The notes: generated by a model from the sequence alone, not told the origin. Positions 1 to 8,279 are shown, numbered from the stretch's first letter. The stretch: DNA of 38,458 nucleotides from Alphaproteobacteria bacterium (GCA_017467515.1 JAFUSU010000009.1:1-38458); one strand, 5' to 3'. A program made the numbers and translations.

Positions 1-3
1 AGT

Positions 4-126
4 AAAAACGCGCAAGATGCGTTTCTAATACAGAAACCCGAAAAATTGCTAAGTCATGTACGTTTATGTACACTCCTGTCGCAGTTTTTCGGGTTTCTTA
101 TTATAAACAACATCTATCACGTTTTT
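4..126. repeat. Long hairpin repeat, GTAC-loop family, copy A
   Basis: Almost the whole element folds on itself. The outer arms aaaaacg (4-10) and cgttttt (120-126) pair, then gatg with catc, then an imperfect stem. The inner stem gaaacccgaaaaattgc pairs with gcagtttttcgggtttc. At the apex TGTAC and GTACA flank a short loop. The left end, apex and right end align with the 119-bp array at 23114-23519, but the middle of the stem has a different sequence that is changed on both arms. No coding capacity is evident. It may be a mobile palindromic repeat, a structured RNA or a complex terminator of a gene left of the window. Confidence 0.8.
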
Positions 127-203
127 CTTTTCAAGATTTTTTAGCTTTGATTACACGGGGCTTTATCGTCTTTAAAACGGAGTTTGAGAATTTAGATAAT
201 TAA

Positions 204-233
204 GCAAGATGCGTTTCTTAGTATAAACAACAA
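204..233. repeat. Internally deleted remnant of the hairpin repeat
   Basis: Positions 204-219 repeat the left end of copy A (gcaagatgcgtttct). Positions 213-232 match its right end at 93-112 with one mismatch. The two ends join through the shared gtttct, so the hairpin core is missing. The simplest reading is a deletion between short direct repeats in a second copy of the element. Confidence 0.65.
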
Positions 234-248
234 TTCCGAATCTTTTTC

Positions 249-277
249 TTGCTTTTAAAACAATGCGGATGTAGTAA
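249..277 (+). promoter_or_regulatory. Putative sigma70 promoter for the 315 orphan gene
   Basis: TTGCTT (249-254), a 17-nt spacer, then TAGTAA (272-277). Transcription would start roughly 30 nt before the ATG at 315. The leader is AT-rich and shows no Shine-Dalgarno sequence, as in the other orphan units of this window. Confidence 0.4.
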
Positions 278-314
278 AGAATCAATATTGTCTTACTATT
301 AAATTATTGTGCTT

Positions 315-998
315 ATGCTAAAAATTAAGGAATGGTTTTATTTCTTGTTTCGTCCGAAATGGGAAAAGAAATTGTACAAGTTGCTCAAAAAAGCATCAGG
401 TGACAATTTGCTAAGCTTAAACACGGTTCTTTATGATTATTGTCTTCCCGAAGAGATGGATGGCAAAATATATAAGATCGGTGTTGATGCTATGTTTATC
501 GGCTGGTTGGGTGTATTTAACACAGCCCTGACCGTTCACAAGAGTTATGCTTTGCAAGCTCAAGATGTTGCCATCGGTTTGGAAGAAATGTCGGATGGTT
601 CAGCGACAGAGATTGCAACGCATACAATGCTTCATTCAAACCCGACGATGAAATTTTATCTGAGGCAGATGGCCCGATATGTTGCTTCAGAAAATGTTTC
701 GGAAAATTCCAGAGCATATTTGAACGATTTGTTATCTCGAGAGTATCTCGGACTGTACGATTGTTGGTATCATCGGCAGAAAGCGGCTCAAAAGCTTTTA
801 CTGACGATATTAAGTCACGGTTTTACCCCCGGAAATATGTATTCTGCAGATTTTGCCGGGGCTGATTCTGATTTGGTACAATATCTTAAATTGTGCTTGC
901 GTCGATCCGTTGGAGTCAAAGCTTCTCAGGTGGCAACAAAGTTGCCTCTCTTTAATTGGGCTACAATGAGTGCATATTATTGCTCTGTTGTATTGTAA
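315..998 (+). CDS. Orphan protein, 227 aa, unknown function
   Basis: I do not recognise this protein family. The ATG at 315 (MLKIKEWFYF) is preferred over the upstream GTG at 309; neither has a Shine-Dalgarno sequence. The N-terminal 30 residues are basic and aromatic (RPKWEKKLYKLLKKA). A glycine/hydrophobic stretch near residues 60-75 (MFIGWLGVFNTALTV) could be one membrane or buried segment. The rest is mixed helical sequence with no catalytic motif I can name. It is a single-gene unit with its own promoter and an intrinsic terminator right after the stop. The coding frame is clear and long, so it is probably a real gene, but the role is open. Confidence 0.6.
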   Translation: MLKIKEWFYFLFRPKWEKKLYKLLKKASGDNLLSLNTVLYDYCLPEEMDGKIYKIGVDAMFIGWLGVFNTALTVHKSYALQAQDVAIGLEEMSDGSATEIATHTMLHSNPTMKFYLRQMARYVASENVSENSRAYLNDLLSREYLGLYDCWYHRQKAAQKLLLTILSHGFTPGNMYSADFAGADSDLVQYLKLCLRRSVGVKASQVATKLPLFNWATMSAYYCSVVL

Positions 999-1000
999 TA

Positions 1001-1033
1001 AAAAATCGTCACGAAAACCGTGGCGATTTTTTT
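1001..1033 (+). terminator. Intrinsic terminator after the 315 gene
   Basis: Stem aaaaatcgtcacg / cgtggcgattttt with one G-T pair, a 5-nt loop and a T-run, starting 3 nt after the stop codon. The A-tract on the left makes it potentially bidirectional. Confidence 0.85.
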
Positions 1034-1043
1034 GCAATAATGG

Positions 1044-1073
1044 TTGACAAAAAAGCCAAAAAGATGATATATG
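1044..1073 (+). promoter_or_regulatory. Putative sigma70 promoter for the 1105-1360 pair
   Basis: A perfect TTGACA (1044-1049) is followed 17-18 nt later by an AT-rich -10 region (atatatg, 1067-1073). The leader is about 25 nt, AT-only before the ATG, with no Shine-Dalgarno sequence. Confidence 0.5.
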
Positions 1074-1104
1074 GTTATATGGTATTTAATTTTTAGTATT
1101 TATT

Positions 1105-1356
1105 ATGGGAAAAAGTAATCAAGAAAAAATGCGGGCCCGAATAATTGACTGCCTGCAAGACAATTTCTATGTGACTGACAGGGAACTAATTTCTCCTGTG
1201 CTCGATCCACACTGGCTGCGACCGCAAGATGTTGCTCAGCCACTGCAACAGCATTGTGGTGTTTTACTGAGAGAACCAGAAATCCCATATCATAATTGGG
1301 GTGAGTATATTAACATACTGAGCCGTGCGGCTTGCCGGCAAGGTGTAAAACTTTAA
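1105..1356 (+). CDS. Orphan small protein, 83 aa, paralogue of the next gene
   Basis: Family not recognised. It aligns with the 84-aa protein encoded 3 nt downstream: a basic start, a helix (ARIIDCLQDNFYVTDREL), a loop, then a second helical part ending in NWGEYINILSRAACR. The spacing of helices and the pattern (L-x3-C/Y-G-[IV]-x-L ... NW-x-E-[LY]) resemble an acyl-carrier-protein fold. The place of the phosphopantetheine serine is not serine, so it cannot be a normal carrier. There is no Shine-Dalgarno sequence. Promoter upstream, terminator after the second gene. Codon use looks more GC-rich than in the ribosomal genes nearby. Function unknown. Confidence 0.6.
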   Translation: MGKSNQEKMRARIIDCLQDNFYVTDRELISPVLDPHWLRPQDVAQPLQQHCGVLLREPEIPYHNWGEYINILSRAACRQGVKL

Positions 1357-1359
1357 AGT

Positions 1360-1614
1360 ATGGCTAAGAAAAAGACAAAAACCCAGCGAATCAAGGAAGA
1401 AATCTTTGAAACGCTGCAGAGCCGCTATCATTTAAGCGGCCGAGAGTTGGCCTCCGGTTCCCTTTTTTATGGAGACGGGAATATTCTTCCGGAGGAAGTG
1501 CTCCCAGAACTCGAGCGAGAGTATGGGATTACACTTGAAAAGAAAGACTTTTCTAATTGGAGTGAACTGGTCGAGTCGATTGCTCGGAAAGTGGCTCGAA
1601 AAAGAAAATTTTAA
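1360..1614 (+). CDS. Orphan small protein, 84 aa, ACP-like pattern without serine
   Basis: Paralogue of the preceding 83-aa protein, in the same transcript (3-nt gap). Residues 1-15 are very basic, followed by IKEEIFETLQSRYHLSGREL and then ILPEEVLPELEREYGITLE. The stretch LEREYGITLE and the ending NWSELVESIARKV look like helices II-III of an acyl carrier protein. Ten residues before LEREY, where a carrier has the modified Ser, there is Asn. This fold resemblance is a visual inference only. The basic ends could also suggest a nucleic-acid-binding protein. Ends in a clear intrinsic terminator. Confidence 0.6.
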   Translation: MAKKKTKTQRIKEEIFETLQSRYHLSGRELASGSLFYGDGNILPEEVLPELEREYGITLEKKDFSNWSELVESIARKVARKRKF

Positions 1615-1622
1615 GAAAAATC

Positions 1623-1656
1623 AAAAAGATGCCCTTGTTTCGGGCATCTTTTTTTT
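1623..1656 (+). terminator. Intrinsic terminator after the 1105-1360 pair
   Basis: A-tract, stem gatgccc / gggcatc, 7-nt loop, then eight T. It lies 9 nt after the stop codon at 1614. Confidence 0.9.
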
Positions 1657-1797
1657 GATTCACTGTTGACTCTTTGTTAAGATTTTGTTAACCTGACGTT
1701 GATTTTGTTGGTTTTAAAAAAGATGGTAAAATTAATGTTTAAGATAAAGCAACATTTTCACTGTAACGTTTGCAATGCTGATTTTAGCAGAGGCTTT

Positions 1798-1831
1798 AGA
1801 GACCTTAAAATTTAAGGTCTCTTTCTCTTTT
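1798..1831 (+). terminator. Hairpin with T-rich tail upstream of the 1854 gene
   Basis: A perfect 10-bp stem (agagacctta / taaggtctct, 1798-1807 and 1813-1822) is followed by ttctctttt. It lies 180 nt after the previous terminator and about 30 nt before the next start codon. It could end a short transcript starting near 1670-1740, or attenuate the 85-aa gene. No gene is visible between 1657 and 1797. Confidence 0.5.
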
Positions 1832-1853
1832 AAACACATTGCGTGGAGGCTTA

Positions 1854-2111
1854 ATGAGTAACGAGAATAAAAAACGAATTGCTCATATTTTTGAAGAAGA
1901 GCAGGTCTTTTTGACCAAGAGCGGATGCTTCTACGGGTATGAAAATATAGACGGAACTTTTAAATGTCACCGTTTGAATACTCTTGAAATTCATCGTTTC
2001 TTGTATAGAATGAAAGGAGTTAAAAAAGACATTGTTTTTCTTTCTTCCGGCGGAGGAAGTAAAAAACCTTTACCGCGGAAGTTTGAAGAAACGGCTCTGA
2101 AAGAAATGTAG
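1854..2111 (+). CDS. Hypothetical protein, 85 aa
   Basis: Family not recognised. The ATG at 1854 (MSNENKKRIAHIF) is chosen because GGAGG lies 7-11 nt upstream; an in-frame TTG at 1839 would place this ribosome site inside the gene. The protein is soluble, with aromatic residues in the middle (KSGCFYGYENIDG) and a basic C-terminal part containing SSGGGSKKPLP. Unlike the neighbouring orphan units it has a strong Shine-Dalgarno sequence. Its upstream hairpin may control it. It is 125 nt upstream of nadE on the same strand, and whether they share a transcript cannot be judged. Confidence 0.55.
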   Translation: MSNENKKRIAHIFEEEQVFLTKSGCFYGYENIDGTFKCHRLNTLEIHRFLYRMKGVKKDIVFLSSGGGSKKPLPRKFEETALKEM

Positions 2112-2236
2112 AGGCAAGCAATTGTCTTATTTAATTGGTTGCTGCGTCCAACCGATTGTGTCCGGCGCAAAATTCACAGATTAATTTTTTTCAAAGGGTT
2201 CAATCTGCTTGCAGGTTTGGGCTATAGGGGGCGAAA

Positions 2237-3025
2237 ATGCAGAAGTTATGGGACGGTTTAAAAAACGGATTAGTAACCTACTGTCGTGAAAACGGATTTA
2301 AGGATGTTGTATTAGGATTGTCCGGCGGTCTTGACTCTGCGATTGTCAGTGTTTTAGCAACAGAAGCATTGGGCAAAGAGCACGTTTATGCCGTTATGAT
2401 GAAAACAAACTATACCTCACAACTGAGTTTAGATATTGCGGCGCAATTGAAAAAGTTAAACGGTTTTAATTATCGGGAAATGAATATTCAAAATTTGTAT
2501 GAACAACAGGCAGTTTTTTTTAAGGACGCTATTTTAGAAACGCCTAAAAAGACGGTTTTGGAAAATTTGCAAGCACGGGTTCGCGGGCAATTTTTAATGG
2601 CGTTTTCCAACCAATTCGGCTCTTTGGTTTTGGCTTGCGGTAATCGCTCTGAAGCGGCAACCGGATATTGTACATTGTATGGAGATACCTGTGGGGGATT
2701 AATGCCGATCGGAAATATTTTTAAATCTAAATTATTTGAGTTGGCAAAATGGTTAAACAGCAGAGGTAAGACTGTGTTACCGGAGGAAGTTATTAATCGT
2801 GCTCCGAGTGCCGAACTCAGTGAAGGACAAAAAGATGAGGATACTTTACCTCCTTATGATGTGTTGGACGGAATTTTAACGTTGTATTGTGACAAGAAAA
2901 AAACAGCAGAACAAATTGTTGAAGGCGGATATACCCAAAAAACAGTCGATTGGGTTATTAAACAATATCATAAAACAGCTTTTAAGAGAGCTCAAATGCC
3001 ACCGGTTTTGAGGGTTGACAATTAA
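2237..3025 (+). CDS. nadE: NAD+ synthetase, ammonia-dependent type
   Basis: Makes NAD+ from deamido-NAD+ by adenylation and amidation, the last step of NAD biosynthesis. Residues 29-34 (SGGLDS) are the PP-loop that binds pyrophosphate. GNRSEAATGY (135-144) and GDTCGGLMPIGN (149-160) are typical NadE motifs. The C-terminal RAPSAELSEGQKDED segment (188-202) matches the substrate-binding loop. At 262 aa it lacks the N-terminal glutaminase domain of the long NadE type, so ammonia or a separate amidotransferase would supply nitrogen. Start ATG 2237 follows a G-rich site (aggggg). The end overlaps the -35 box of the next gene's putative promoter. Confidence 0.95.
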   Translation: MQKLWDGLKNGLVTYCRENGFKDVVLGLSGGLDSAIVSVLATEALGKEHVYAVMMKTNYTSQLSLDIAAQLKKLNGFNYREMNIQNLYEQQAVFFKDAILETPKKTVLENLQARVRGQFLMAFSNQFGSLVLACGNRSEAATGYCTLYGDTCGGLMPIGNIFKSKLFELAKWLNSRGKTVLPEEVINRAPSAELSEGQKDEDTLPPYDVLDGILTLYCDKKKTAEQIVEGGYTQKTVDWVIKQYHKTAFKRAQMPPVLRVDN

Positions 3026-3043
3026 TTGCGTTTCTGTTAAATT
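3015..3043 (+). promoter_or_regulatory. Putative sigma70 promoter inside the end of nadE
   Basis: Perfect TTGACA (3015-3020), 17-nt spacer, TAAATT (3038-3043). It would start transcription about 25 nt before the ATG at 3075, giving an AT-rich leader without a Shine-Dalgarno sequence. Confidence 0.55.
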
Positions 3044-3074
3044 ATGGACAAAATTAATTATTAACTGTTTTATT

Positions 3075-3650
3075 ATGAAAAAAATTTATAAAAAAATCTG
3101 GAAGGATGAAAGATTTGTCCTTTCGGAAGAAAATCTGATCTATGAAGAGATCAGATTGTTTGTCGGTGGTTGTATGCAGACGGAGTACCGTCAGTTACAA
3201 CCGACATTTTACAATCGGTTTTGGGAGGTGTATGCATTGCACTGCAGCAATGCTTTGTATTATGTCGTCATTGGCAAACACCATGATGGTAGATTATTTT
3301 ACAAAAAAGAAATGCTGTTTTCTCGAACCGGTCGCTACTATCTGCCAATCGGCAGAGATTTAGCGGTTAAGGCGATGGGGGATACACACTGGGAAATTCT
3401 TTCTCAGAAAAAAGGACACCTCGTTGATGTTACCGAAAAGTTCTGCGCTATGTCCGGGTTGCCGGTGACACACGTCGGCTATGTATCGCCGGTTGTGAGT
3501 ATTACGCAAAGAACACCCTATGGCAGCGGGTGCGAAGTAAAATCGTTCTGGAAGCAAACGGAGAAAGGCTATCAGCAGATTGAGGAGAAAGATGTTAAAC
3601 AAGCTATCTTGAATGCCTCAGGCTTACCCGAGGATCCGTGGTTTGTATGA
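3075..3650 (+). CDS. Orphan protein, 191 aa, unknown function
   Basis: Family not recognised. The ATG at 3075 (MKKIYKKIWKDERF) is chosen over the TTG at 3015, which overlaps nadE and the promoter. There is no signal peptide and no long hydrophobic segment, so it is probably cytoplasmic. It is rich in aromatic residues and has Cys at several positions. The leader reads attattaactgttttattATG, the AT-rich type shared with other orphan genes here. A strong intrinsic terminator follows the stop directly, so this is a one-gene unit placed between nadE and the ribosomal cluster. Confidence 0.6.
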   Translation: MKKIYKKIWKDERFVLSEENLIYEEIRLFVGGCMQTEYRQLQPTFYNRFWEVYALHCSNALYYVVIGKHHDGRLFYKKEMLFSRTGRYYLPIGRDLAVKAMGDTHWEILSQKKGHLVDVTEKFCAMSGLPVTHVGYVSPVVSITQRTPYGSGCEVKSFWKQTEKGYQQIEEKDVKQAILNASGLPEDPWFV

Positions 3651-3653
3651 ATC

Positions 3654-3691
3654 AAAAAAACTCTGAACTGAAAAGTTCAGAGTTTTTTTTT
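3654..3691 (+). terminator. Intrinsic terminator before the S10 leader
   Basis: Seven A, stem ctctgaact / agttcagag with loop gaaa, then nine T. It separates the 191-aa orphan gene from the ribosomal cluster. Confidence 0.92.
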
Positions 3692-3799
3692 ATTAACTTT
3701 TCTCCAAAAATTGACTCGGAATTTAAAAATTTCGTCAATTCGACTCAATCAGACTCTCAGTGGGCGATTCAGCTTGAATTTTTTTTCATTTTTTTATCA

Positions 3800-3977
3800 T
3801 TTTTTGCTTGCATATTAGACTCAAATGTGTTAAAAGACGCTCACATTGTTGCTAAAAATGGCTGAAAACGGCTCTGGGCAACGGTCATAAAACATAACGC
3901 AACACCTCTGAATGTATGTGTTGCCGAGTTTAACATTTAGACGGCTAAGTTCCAAATATGTGAATTTGTGCCGTCTA
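3800..3977 (+). promoter_or_regulatory. S10 operon promoter region and structured leader
   Basis: The 3692-3997 stretch holds no gene. A possible promoter is TTGCAT (about 3808) with TTAAAA near 3830. Two hairpins follow: gcaacac / gtgttgc (3899-3924) and tagacggc / gccgtcta (3938-3977). The second ends 5 nt before the aggaaaa ribosome site of rpsJ. In enterobacteria the S10 leader is the target of L4 autoregulation; whether these hairpins do that here is inference. Neither hairpin has a T-run, so simple termination is unlikely. Confidence 0.5.
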
Positions 3978-3997
3978 GTTATAGGAAAAAGTAAAAA

Positions 3998-4306
3998 ATG
4001 GATGCACAAAATATAAGAATTCGCCTGAAGGCTTTTGATCACAGATTGCTTGATCAATCAACACAAGAAATCGTTCATACGGCCAAAAGAACAGGCGCAA
4101 ACGTCAGAGGTCCTATTCCTCTGCCTACACAAATTGAGAAGTTTACGGTTAATATGTCACCGCACGTTGATAAAAAATCTCGTGAACAGTTCGAAATTCG
4201 TACTCACAAAAGACTTCTTGATATTGTTGATCCGACACCGCAGACAGTTGATGCTTTGATGAAGTTAGATTTAGCTGCCGGCGTAAATGTTGAAATCAAA
4301 CTTTAA
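3998..4306 (+). CDS. rpsJ: Small ribosomal subunit protein uS10
   Basis: 102 aa, the usual length. It starts [19 protein letters not shown] and carries the conserved GPIPLPTQ segment that opens the long beta-hairpin loop. A component of the 30S head and, as NusE, of transcription antitermination complexes. First gene of the S10 cluster; preceded by aggaaaa. No fusA or tuf gene lies upstream, unlike the common str-S10 order; orphan genes and nadE are there instead. Confidence 0.97.
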   Translation: MDAQNIRIRLKAFDHRLLDQSTQEIVHTAKRTGANVRGPIPLPTQIEKFTVNMSPHVDKKSREQFEIRTHKRLLDIVDPTPQTVDALMKLDLAAGVNVEIKL

Positions 4307-4311
4307 TTTCT

Positions 4312-4351
4312 CACTTTTTGAAAGTGTAACAAAACAAGTCCTCATTTGAGG
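4312..4351 (+). promoter_or_regulatory. Two small hairpins between rpsJ and rplC
   Basis: cacttt / aaagtg (4312-4326) and cctca / tgagg (4340-4351). The rpsJ-rplC gap of 115 nt is much larger than the other gaps in this part of the cluster. It may hold a control site or mRNA processing site. No T-run follows, so a terminator is unlikely. Confidence 0.35.
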
Positions 4352-4421
4352 CAATAATAATAAAAAACAATGTTGGCGTCTGAAATATGATGTTCAACCA
4401 ATTGAAAAGGAAAAAATAATA

Positions 4422-5150
4422 ATGCGTACTGGTTTAATCGCAAAAAAATTGGGAATGTCCCGCATTTTTGAAGCAGACGGAACTCATGTTCCGGTTACTG
4501 TTTTGAGCGTTGAAAACCTTCAGGTTGTTGACGTTAAAACACAAGAACGCGATGGATATACTGCCGTACAATTAGGTACCGGTGCTGTTAAAGCTAAAAA
4601 TGTATCTAAGGCGTTAAAAGGACATTTTGCCAAAGCTAAAGTTGAGCCGAAAAAGAAATTAGGCGAGTTCAGAGTTTCTGAAGATTGCTTGTTGTCTGTC
4701 GGCGATGAATTATCTGCAGGACACTTTGTTGCCGGTCAATATGTAGATGTTTGCTCTACATCAATCGGTAAAGGTTTCGCCGGTGTTATGAAACGTCATA
4801 ACTTTGCCGGTTTGGAAGCTTCTCACGGTGTATCAATTTCTCACCGTGCTCACGGTTCTACAGGACAAAGACAAGATCCGGGTAAAGTATTCAAAGGCAA
4901 AAAGATGGCCGGACATATGGGTGATGAACGCGTTACCGTTCAAAATCTGCGTGTTGTTGCCGTTGATGCCGATAAAGGTTTGATTATGGTTAAAGGTGGC
5001 GTTCCTGGTTGTGAAAATGCTTGGGTTCGTATTACCGATGCCTTGAAGAAAACCGCTAAAGTTCAATTGCCTTTACCGGCAGGATTGAAAAAAGTTGATG
5101 AACCTGTTGCTGTTAAGGCTGAAGAAACTGCTTCAGCAGAAAACGCATAA
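4422..5150 (+). CDS. rplC: Large ribosomal subunit protein uL3
   Basis: 242 aa. The start [16 protein letters not shown] and the later [20 protein letters not shown] are hallmarks of L3, which sits near the peptidyl transferase centre and helps start 50S assembly. The glutamine in TGQRQDP is the usual methylation site. The C-terminal 30 residues are an acidic, Ala/Glu-rich tail beyond the core. Start ATG 4422 follows aaaggaaa. Confidence 0.97.
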   Translation: MRTGLIAKKLGMSRIFEADGTHVPVTVLSVENLQVVDVKTQERDGYTAVQLGTGAVKAKNVSKALKGHFAKAKVEPKKKLGEFRVSEDCLLSVGDELSAGHFVAGQYVDVCSTSIGKGFAGVMKRHNFAGLEASHGVSISHRAHGSTGQRQDPGKVFKGKKMAGHMGDERVTVQNLRVVAVDADKGLIMVKGGVPGCENAWVRITDALKKTAKVQLPLPAGLKKVDEPVAVKAEETASAENA

Positions 5151-5168
5151 TGATAAGGATTTGAAACA

Positions 5169-5789
5169 ATGAAACAGGACATCTTAAATCTTGAAAATAA
5201 AAATGTCGGCACAATCGAATTGAACGATGCTATTTATGGTTTGGAAGTTCGCGCTGATATTTTACACCGTGTCGTAAATTGGCAATTGGCTCGTTTACAA
5301 AGCGGAAACCACAAAACCAAAGGCCGTTCAGAGGTTGCTTTGACACCTGCAAAACCGTTCAAACAAAAAGGTTCCGGTAATGCTCGTCAAGGTTCTCGTA
5401 AAGGTACTCAGTTTAGAAAAGGTGGTATTGTGTTTGGTCCGGTTGTTCGTGATCAGTCACATGACTTAACCAAGAAATTCAGAAAACTTGGTTTGAAGAC
5501 AGCTCTTTCTGCTAAGGCGAAAGAGGGTAACCTTGTTGTTCTTGATGAAGCAAAATTGTCAGCTCCTAAAACTAAGGATTTGGCTGCTAAGTTAAATGCT
5601 TGCGGGTTGAATAATTGCTTGATTATTGACGGCAAGGAAGTAGATATGAATTTTGCATTGGCAAGTCGCAATATTCCAAGTGTTGACATTTTGCCAACCA
5701 TTGGTGCCAATGTATATGATATCTTAAGAAAAGACAAACTGGTGTTGACAAAAGACGCAGTTAGTTGCTTGGAGGAGAGATTGAAATGA
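5169..5789 (+). CDS. rplD: Large ribosomal subunit protein uL4
   Basis: 206 aa. The extended loop KQKGSGNARQGSRKGTQFRK (about 70-90) reaches into the exit tunnel, as in known L4 proteins. In enterobacteria L4 also represses the S10 operon; the hairpins upstream of rpsJ are candidates for an equivalent site. The end overlaps the rplW start by 4 nt (ATGA), which suggests translational coupling. Confidence 0.97.
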   Translation: MKQDILNLENKNVGTIELNDAIYGLEVRADILHRVVNWQLARLQSGNHKTKGRSEVALTPAKPFKQKGSGNARQGSRKGTQFRKGGIVFGPVVRDQSHDLTKKFRKLGLKTALSAKAKEGNLVVLDEAKLSAPKTKDLAAKLNACGLNNCLIIDGKEVDMNFALASRNIPSVDILPTIGANVYDILRKDKLVLTKDAVSCLEERLK

Positions 5790-6103
5790 GTAAATCAACA
5801 AAAACAAACAATGTAACCGCAAAAATGTACGACACATTGGTTCGTCCGGTTATCACCGAAAAATCTATGGTTTCTTCAGAAGCTGGAAAAGTTACTTTCT
5901 TAGTTCCTTTATGGGCTTCTAAAGATGACGTTAAAGCCTCTGTTGAGACAATTTTTAACGTTAAGGTAAATAAGGTGAATACAATTCGTCAGTTTGGTAA
6001 GGAAAAACGTTTTAAGGGCTATATCGGACAACGTTCTGATTATAAGAAAGCAATCGTTACCCTTGCTGATGGTCAAAATATTGATGTTACAACAGGAATT
6101 TAG
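5786..6103 (+). CDS. rplW: Large ribosomal subunit protein uL23
   Basis: 105 aa from ATG 5786. That start is chosen over TTG 5765 because it follows ggaggaga and forms the ATGA overlap with rplD. The motif RPVITEKSM near the N-terminus is the L23 signature. L23 sits at the exit of the nascent-chain tunnel and binds trigger factor and SRP. The first 12 residues ([12 protein letters not shown]) extend beyond the core. Confidence 0.96.
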   Translation: MSKSTKTNNVTAKMYDTLVRPVITEKSMVSSEAGKVTFLVPLWASKDDVKASVETIFNVKVNKVNTIRQFGKEKRFKGYIGQRSDYKKAIVTLADGQNIDVTTGI

Positions 6104-6105
6104 TC

Positions 6106-6939
6106 ATGACATTAAAAACATATAAACCCACATCTCCAGGCTTGCGTCAGCTCGTTATCGTTGACAGATCCGAGTTGTACAAAGGCGCTCCGGAGAAGTC
6201 TTTGACTGTTGGTCTTACTAAGACCGGTGGGCGTGATAATTTCGGACACGTTACAAGTCGCAGAATCGGCGGTGGTCACAAACGTAAACTGCGCGTTATC
6301 GACTTTAAACGTAATAAATTTAATTGCGAAGCAACTGTTGAGAGAATCGAATATGATCCTAACCGTACTTCTTTCATTGCTTTAGTCAGCTATGAAGATG
6401 GTCAGAAGGCTTATATTTTGGCTCCGCAAAGATTAAAAGCCGGCGATAAGATTATTTCTGCCGAAAAAGCAGATATTAAGCCGGGAAATGCTATGCCTTT
6501 GAAGAATATGCCGGTCGGTACTATTATTCACAATGTTGAGCTCAAAGCAGGTAAAGGCGGACAACTTGTTCGTTCTGCCGGATGCTACGCTCAAGTTGTC
6601 GGTAAAGATGCCGGTTATGTTCAATTAAAGTTAAGCTCTGGTGAATTAAGGGTTGTTCGTGAAGAATGTTTAGCAACTGTTGGTGCAGTTTCTAACCCTG
6701 ATAACCAAAACGTTTCTCTTGGTAAAGCAGGCCGTACTCGTTGGTTAGGCATCAGACCTCAATCACGTGGTGTTGCTATGAACCCTGTTGATCACCCGCA
6801 CGGTGGTGGTGAAGGTCGTACATCCGGCGGTCGTCATCCGGTATCAGCTTGGGGTAAACCAACCAAGGGTGCTAAAACTCGTTCTAACAAAAAGACAGAT
6901 CGTTTTATTTTAAGATCTCGTCATGATAATAAGAAATAG
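6106..6939 (+). CDS. rplB: Large ribosomal subunit protein uL2
   Basis: 277 aa, normal length. It contains the SH3-like and OB-fold parts and the signature [20 protein letters not shown] (about 225-244), whose histidine lies near the peptidyl transferase centre. L2 joins the subunits and is needed for peptide-bond formation. It begins 2 nt after rplW. Confidence 0.98.
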   Translation: MTLKTYKPTSPGLRQLVIVDRSELYKGAPEKSLTVGLTKTGGRDNFGHVTSRRIGGGHKRKLRVIDFKRNKFNCEATVERIEYDPNRTSFIALVSYEDGQKAYILAPQRLKAGDKIISAEKADIKPGNAMPLKNMPVGTIIHNVELKAGKGGQLVRSAGCYAQVVGKDAGYVQLKLSSGELRVVREECLATVGAVSNPDNQNVSLGKAGRTRWLGIRPQSRGVAMNPVDHPHGGGEGRTSGGRHPVSAWGKPTKGAKTRSNKKTDRFILRSRHDNKK

Positions 6940-6951
6940 GGAGATTTGCAA

Positions 6952-7230
6952 ATGACACGTTCCGTATGGAAAGGCCCGTTTGTTGATGGCTATCTTCTGA
7001 AAAAAGCTGAAAGTGCTAGAGCATCAAGCCGTAACGAAGTTATCAAAATTTGGTCTCGTCGTTCGACAATGTTACCGCAATTTGTCGGTTTAACATTTGG
7101 TGTTCACAACGGTCACAAATTTATCCCTGTTTTAGTGACAGAGGATATGGTTGGCCACAAATTCGGTGAATTTGCTCCAAGCCGTACATTCTACGGTCAC
7201 ACAGCAGATAAGAAGGCTAAGAGAGGTTAA
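6952..7230 (+). CDS. rpsS: Small ribosomal subunit protein uS19
   Basis: 92 aa from ATG 6952; the in-frame TTG at 6946 adds only two residues, and the chosen start gives [18 protein letters not shown], the normal S19 beginning. Signature HNGHKFIPV and [13 protein letters not shown] are present. S19 binds the 30S head with S13 and contacts the A-site tRNA region. Confidence 0.97.
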   Translation: MTRSVWKGPFVDGYLLKKAESARASSRNEVIKIWSRRSTMLPQFVGLTFGVHNGHKFIPVLVTEDMVGHKFGEFAPSRTFYGHTADKKAKRG

Positions 7231-7232
7231 TT

Positions 7233-7607
7233 ATGGGAAAAACTAAGGACGCAAGAAGATTGGAAAACAATCAAGCTATGGCTGTTGGTAATTCCATCCG
7301 CACCAGTGCTCGTAAATTAAACCTCGTTGCTCAAACAATTCGTGGTTTAAATGCAGAAAAAGCTGTAGCAGAATTGACATTCTCTAAGAAGAGAATCGCA
7401 AAAGCAGCTTTGGCTGTTTTGAAATCAGCAATTGCTAATGCTGAAAATAATCATCAGTTGAATATTGACAAGCTTTATGTCAGTGAAGCTTATGTCGGCA
7501 ACTGCTTAGTAATGAAACGTATGCACGCACGTGGTCGTGGTCGGGGAGCTCGCGTTTTGAAACCGTTCTCCAACCTGACAATCGTCGTCACAGAGCGTGG
7601 GGAGTAA
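7233..7607 (+). CDS. rplV: Large ribosomal subunit protein uL22
   Basis: 124 aa. [17 protein letters not shown] near the start and the tunnel beta-hairpin region [18 protein letters not shown] are typical of L22. The hairpin lines the exit tunnel and is a known site of macrolide-resistance mutations in other bacteria; the sequence here looks normal. Start is 3 nt after rpsS. Confidence 0.97.
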   Translation: MGKTKDARRLENNQAMAVGNSIRTSARKLNLVAQTIRGLNAEKAVAELTFSKKRIAKAALAVLKSAIANAENNHQLNIDKLYVSEAYVGNCLVMKRMHARGRGRGARVLKPFSNLTIVVTERGE

Positions 7608-7610
7608 ATC

Positions 7611-8279
7611 ATGGGACAGAAAGTAAATCCTACAGGTCTTCGTTTAGGTATTAACCGTACTTGGGACTCTCGTTGGTATGCCGATGAAAAGTTCACTGAT
7701 TACCTCCACGAAGATGTAAAAATTAAAGAATTCTTGAAAGAGAAATTGGCTCAGGCCGGTATCAGCCGTATTGTTATTGAACGTCCGGCTAAAAAGGCCA
7801 GAGTTACTATTCACTCTGCAAGACCGGGTGTTGTTATTGGCAAGAAGGGTCAAGATATTGAGAATTTAAGAAAAGAAATTCAAAAATTGACATCTTCTGA
7901 AGTTCAATTAAACATTTTGGAAGTCAGAAAACCTGAGTTAGATGCTCAATTAGTTGCTGATAGTGTTGCTCAGCAGTTGGAACGCCGTGTTGCTTTCCGT
8001 CGTGCTATGAAACGCGTTATGCAATCAGCTCTTCGTTTGGGCGCTGAAGGTATCAAAGTTAGTTGTTCAGGTCGTTTAGGCGGTGCTGAAATTGCTCGTA
8101 CCGAGTATTATCGTGAAGGTCGTGTACCTTTGCATACTCTGCGTGCTGACATTGATTATGCTACTTCTACAGCTCACACCACATATGGTGCTTGCGGTAT
8201 TAAAGTTTGGATCTACAAGGGCGATATTATGGCTCATGATCCGATGGCTCAAGATAAGAAATTAGCTGAGCAGAAGTAA
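7611..8279 (+). CDS. rpsC: Small ribosomal subunit protein uS3
   Basis: 222 aa. [20 protein letters not shown] start, KH domain with the GxxG-type loop [16 protein letters not shown] (about 75-91), and the C-terminal [12 protein letters not shown] signature. S3 forms part of the mRNA entry channel and helicase. It begins 4 nt after rplV. Confidence 0.98.
   Translation: MGQKVNPTGLRLGINRTWDSRWYADEKFTDYLHEDVKIKEFLKEKLAQAGISRIVIERPAKKARVTIHSARPGVVIGKKGQDIENLRKEIQKLTSSEVQLNILEVRKPELDAQLVADSVAQQLERRVAFRRAMKRVMQSALRLGAEGIKVSCSGRLGGAEIARTEYYREGRVPLHTLRADIDYATSTAHTTYGACGIKVWIYKGDIMAHDPMAQDKKLAEQK

Noticed and set aside
3822..3865. Possible small ORF in the S10 leader
   Set aside because: It has no ribosome site and continues from a frame that crosses the upstream terminator.
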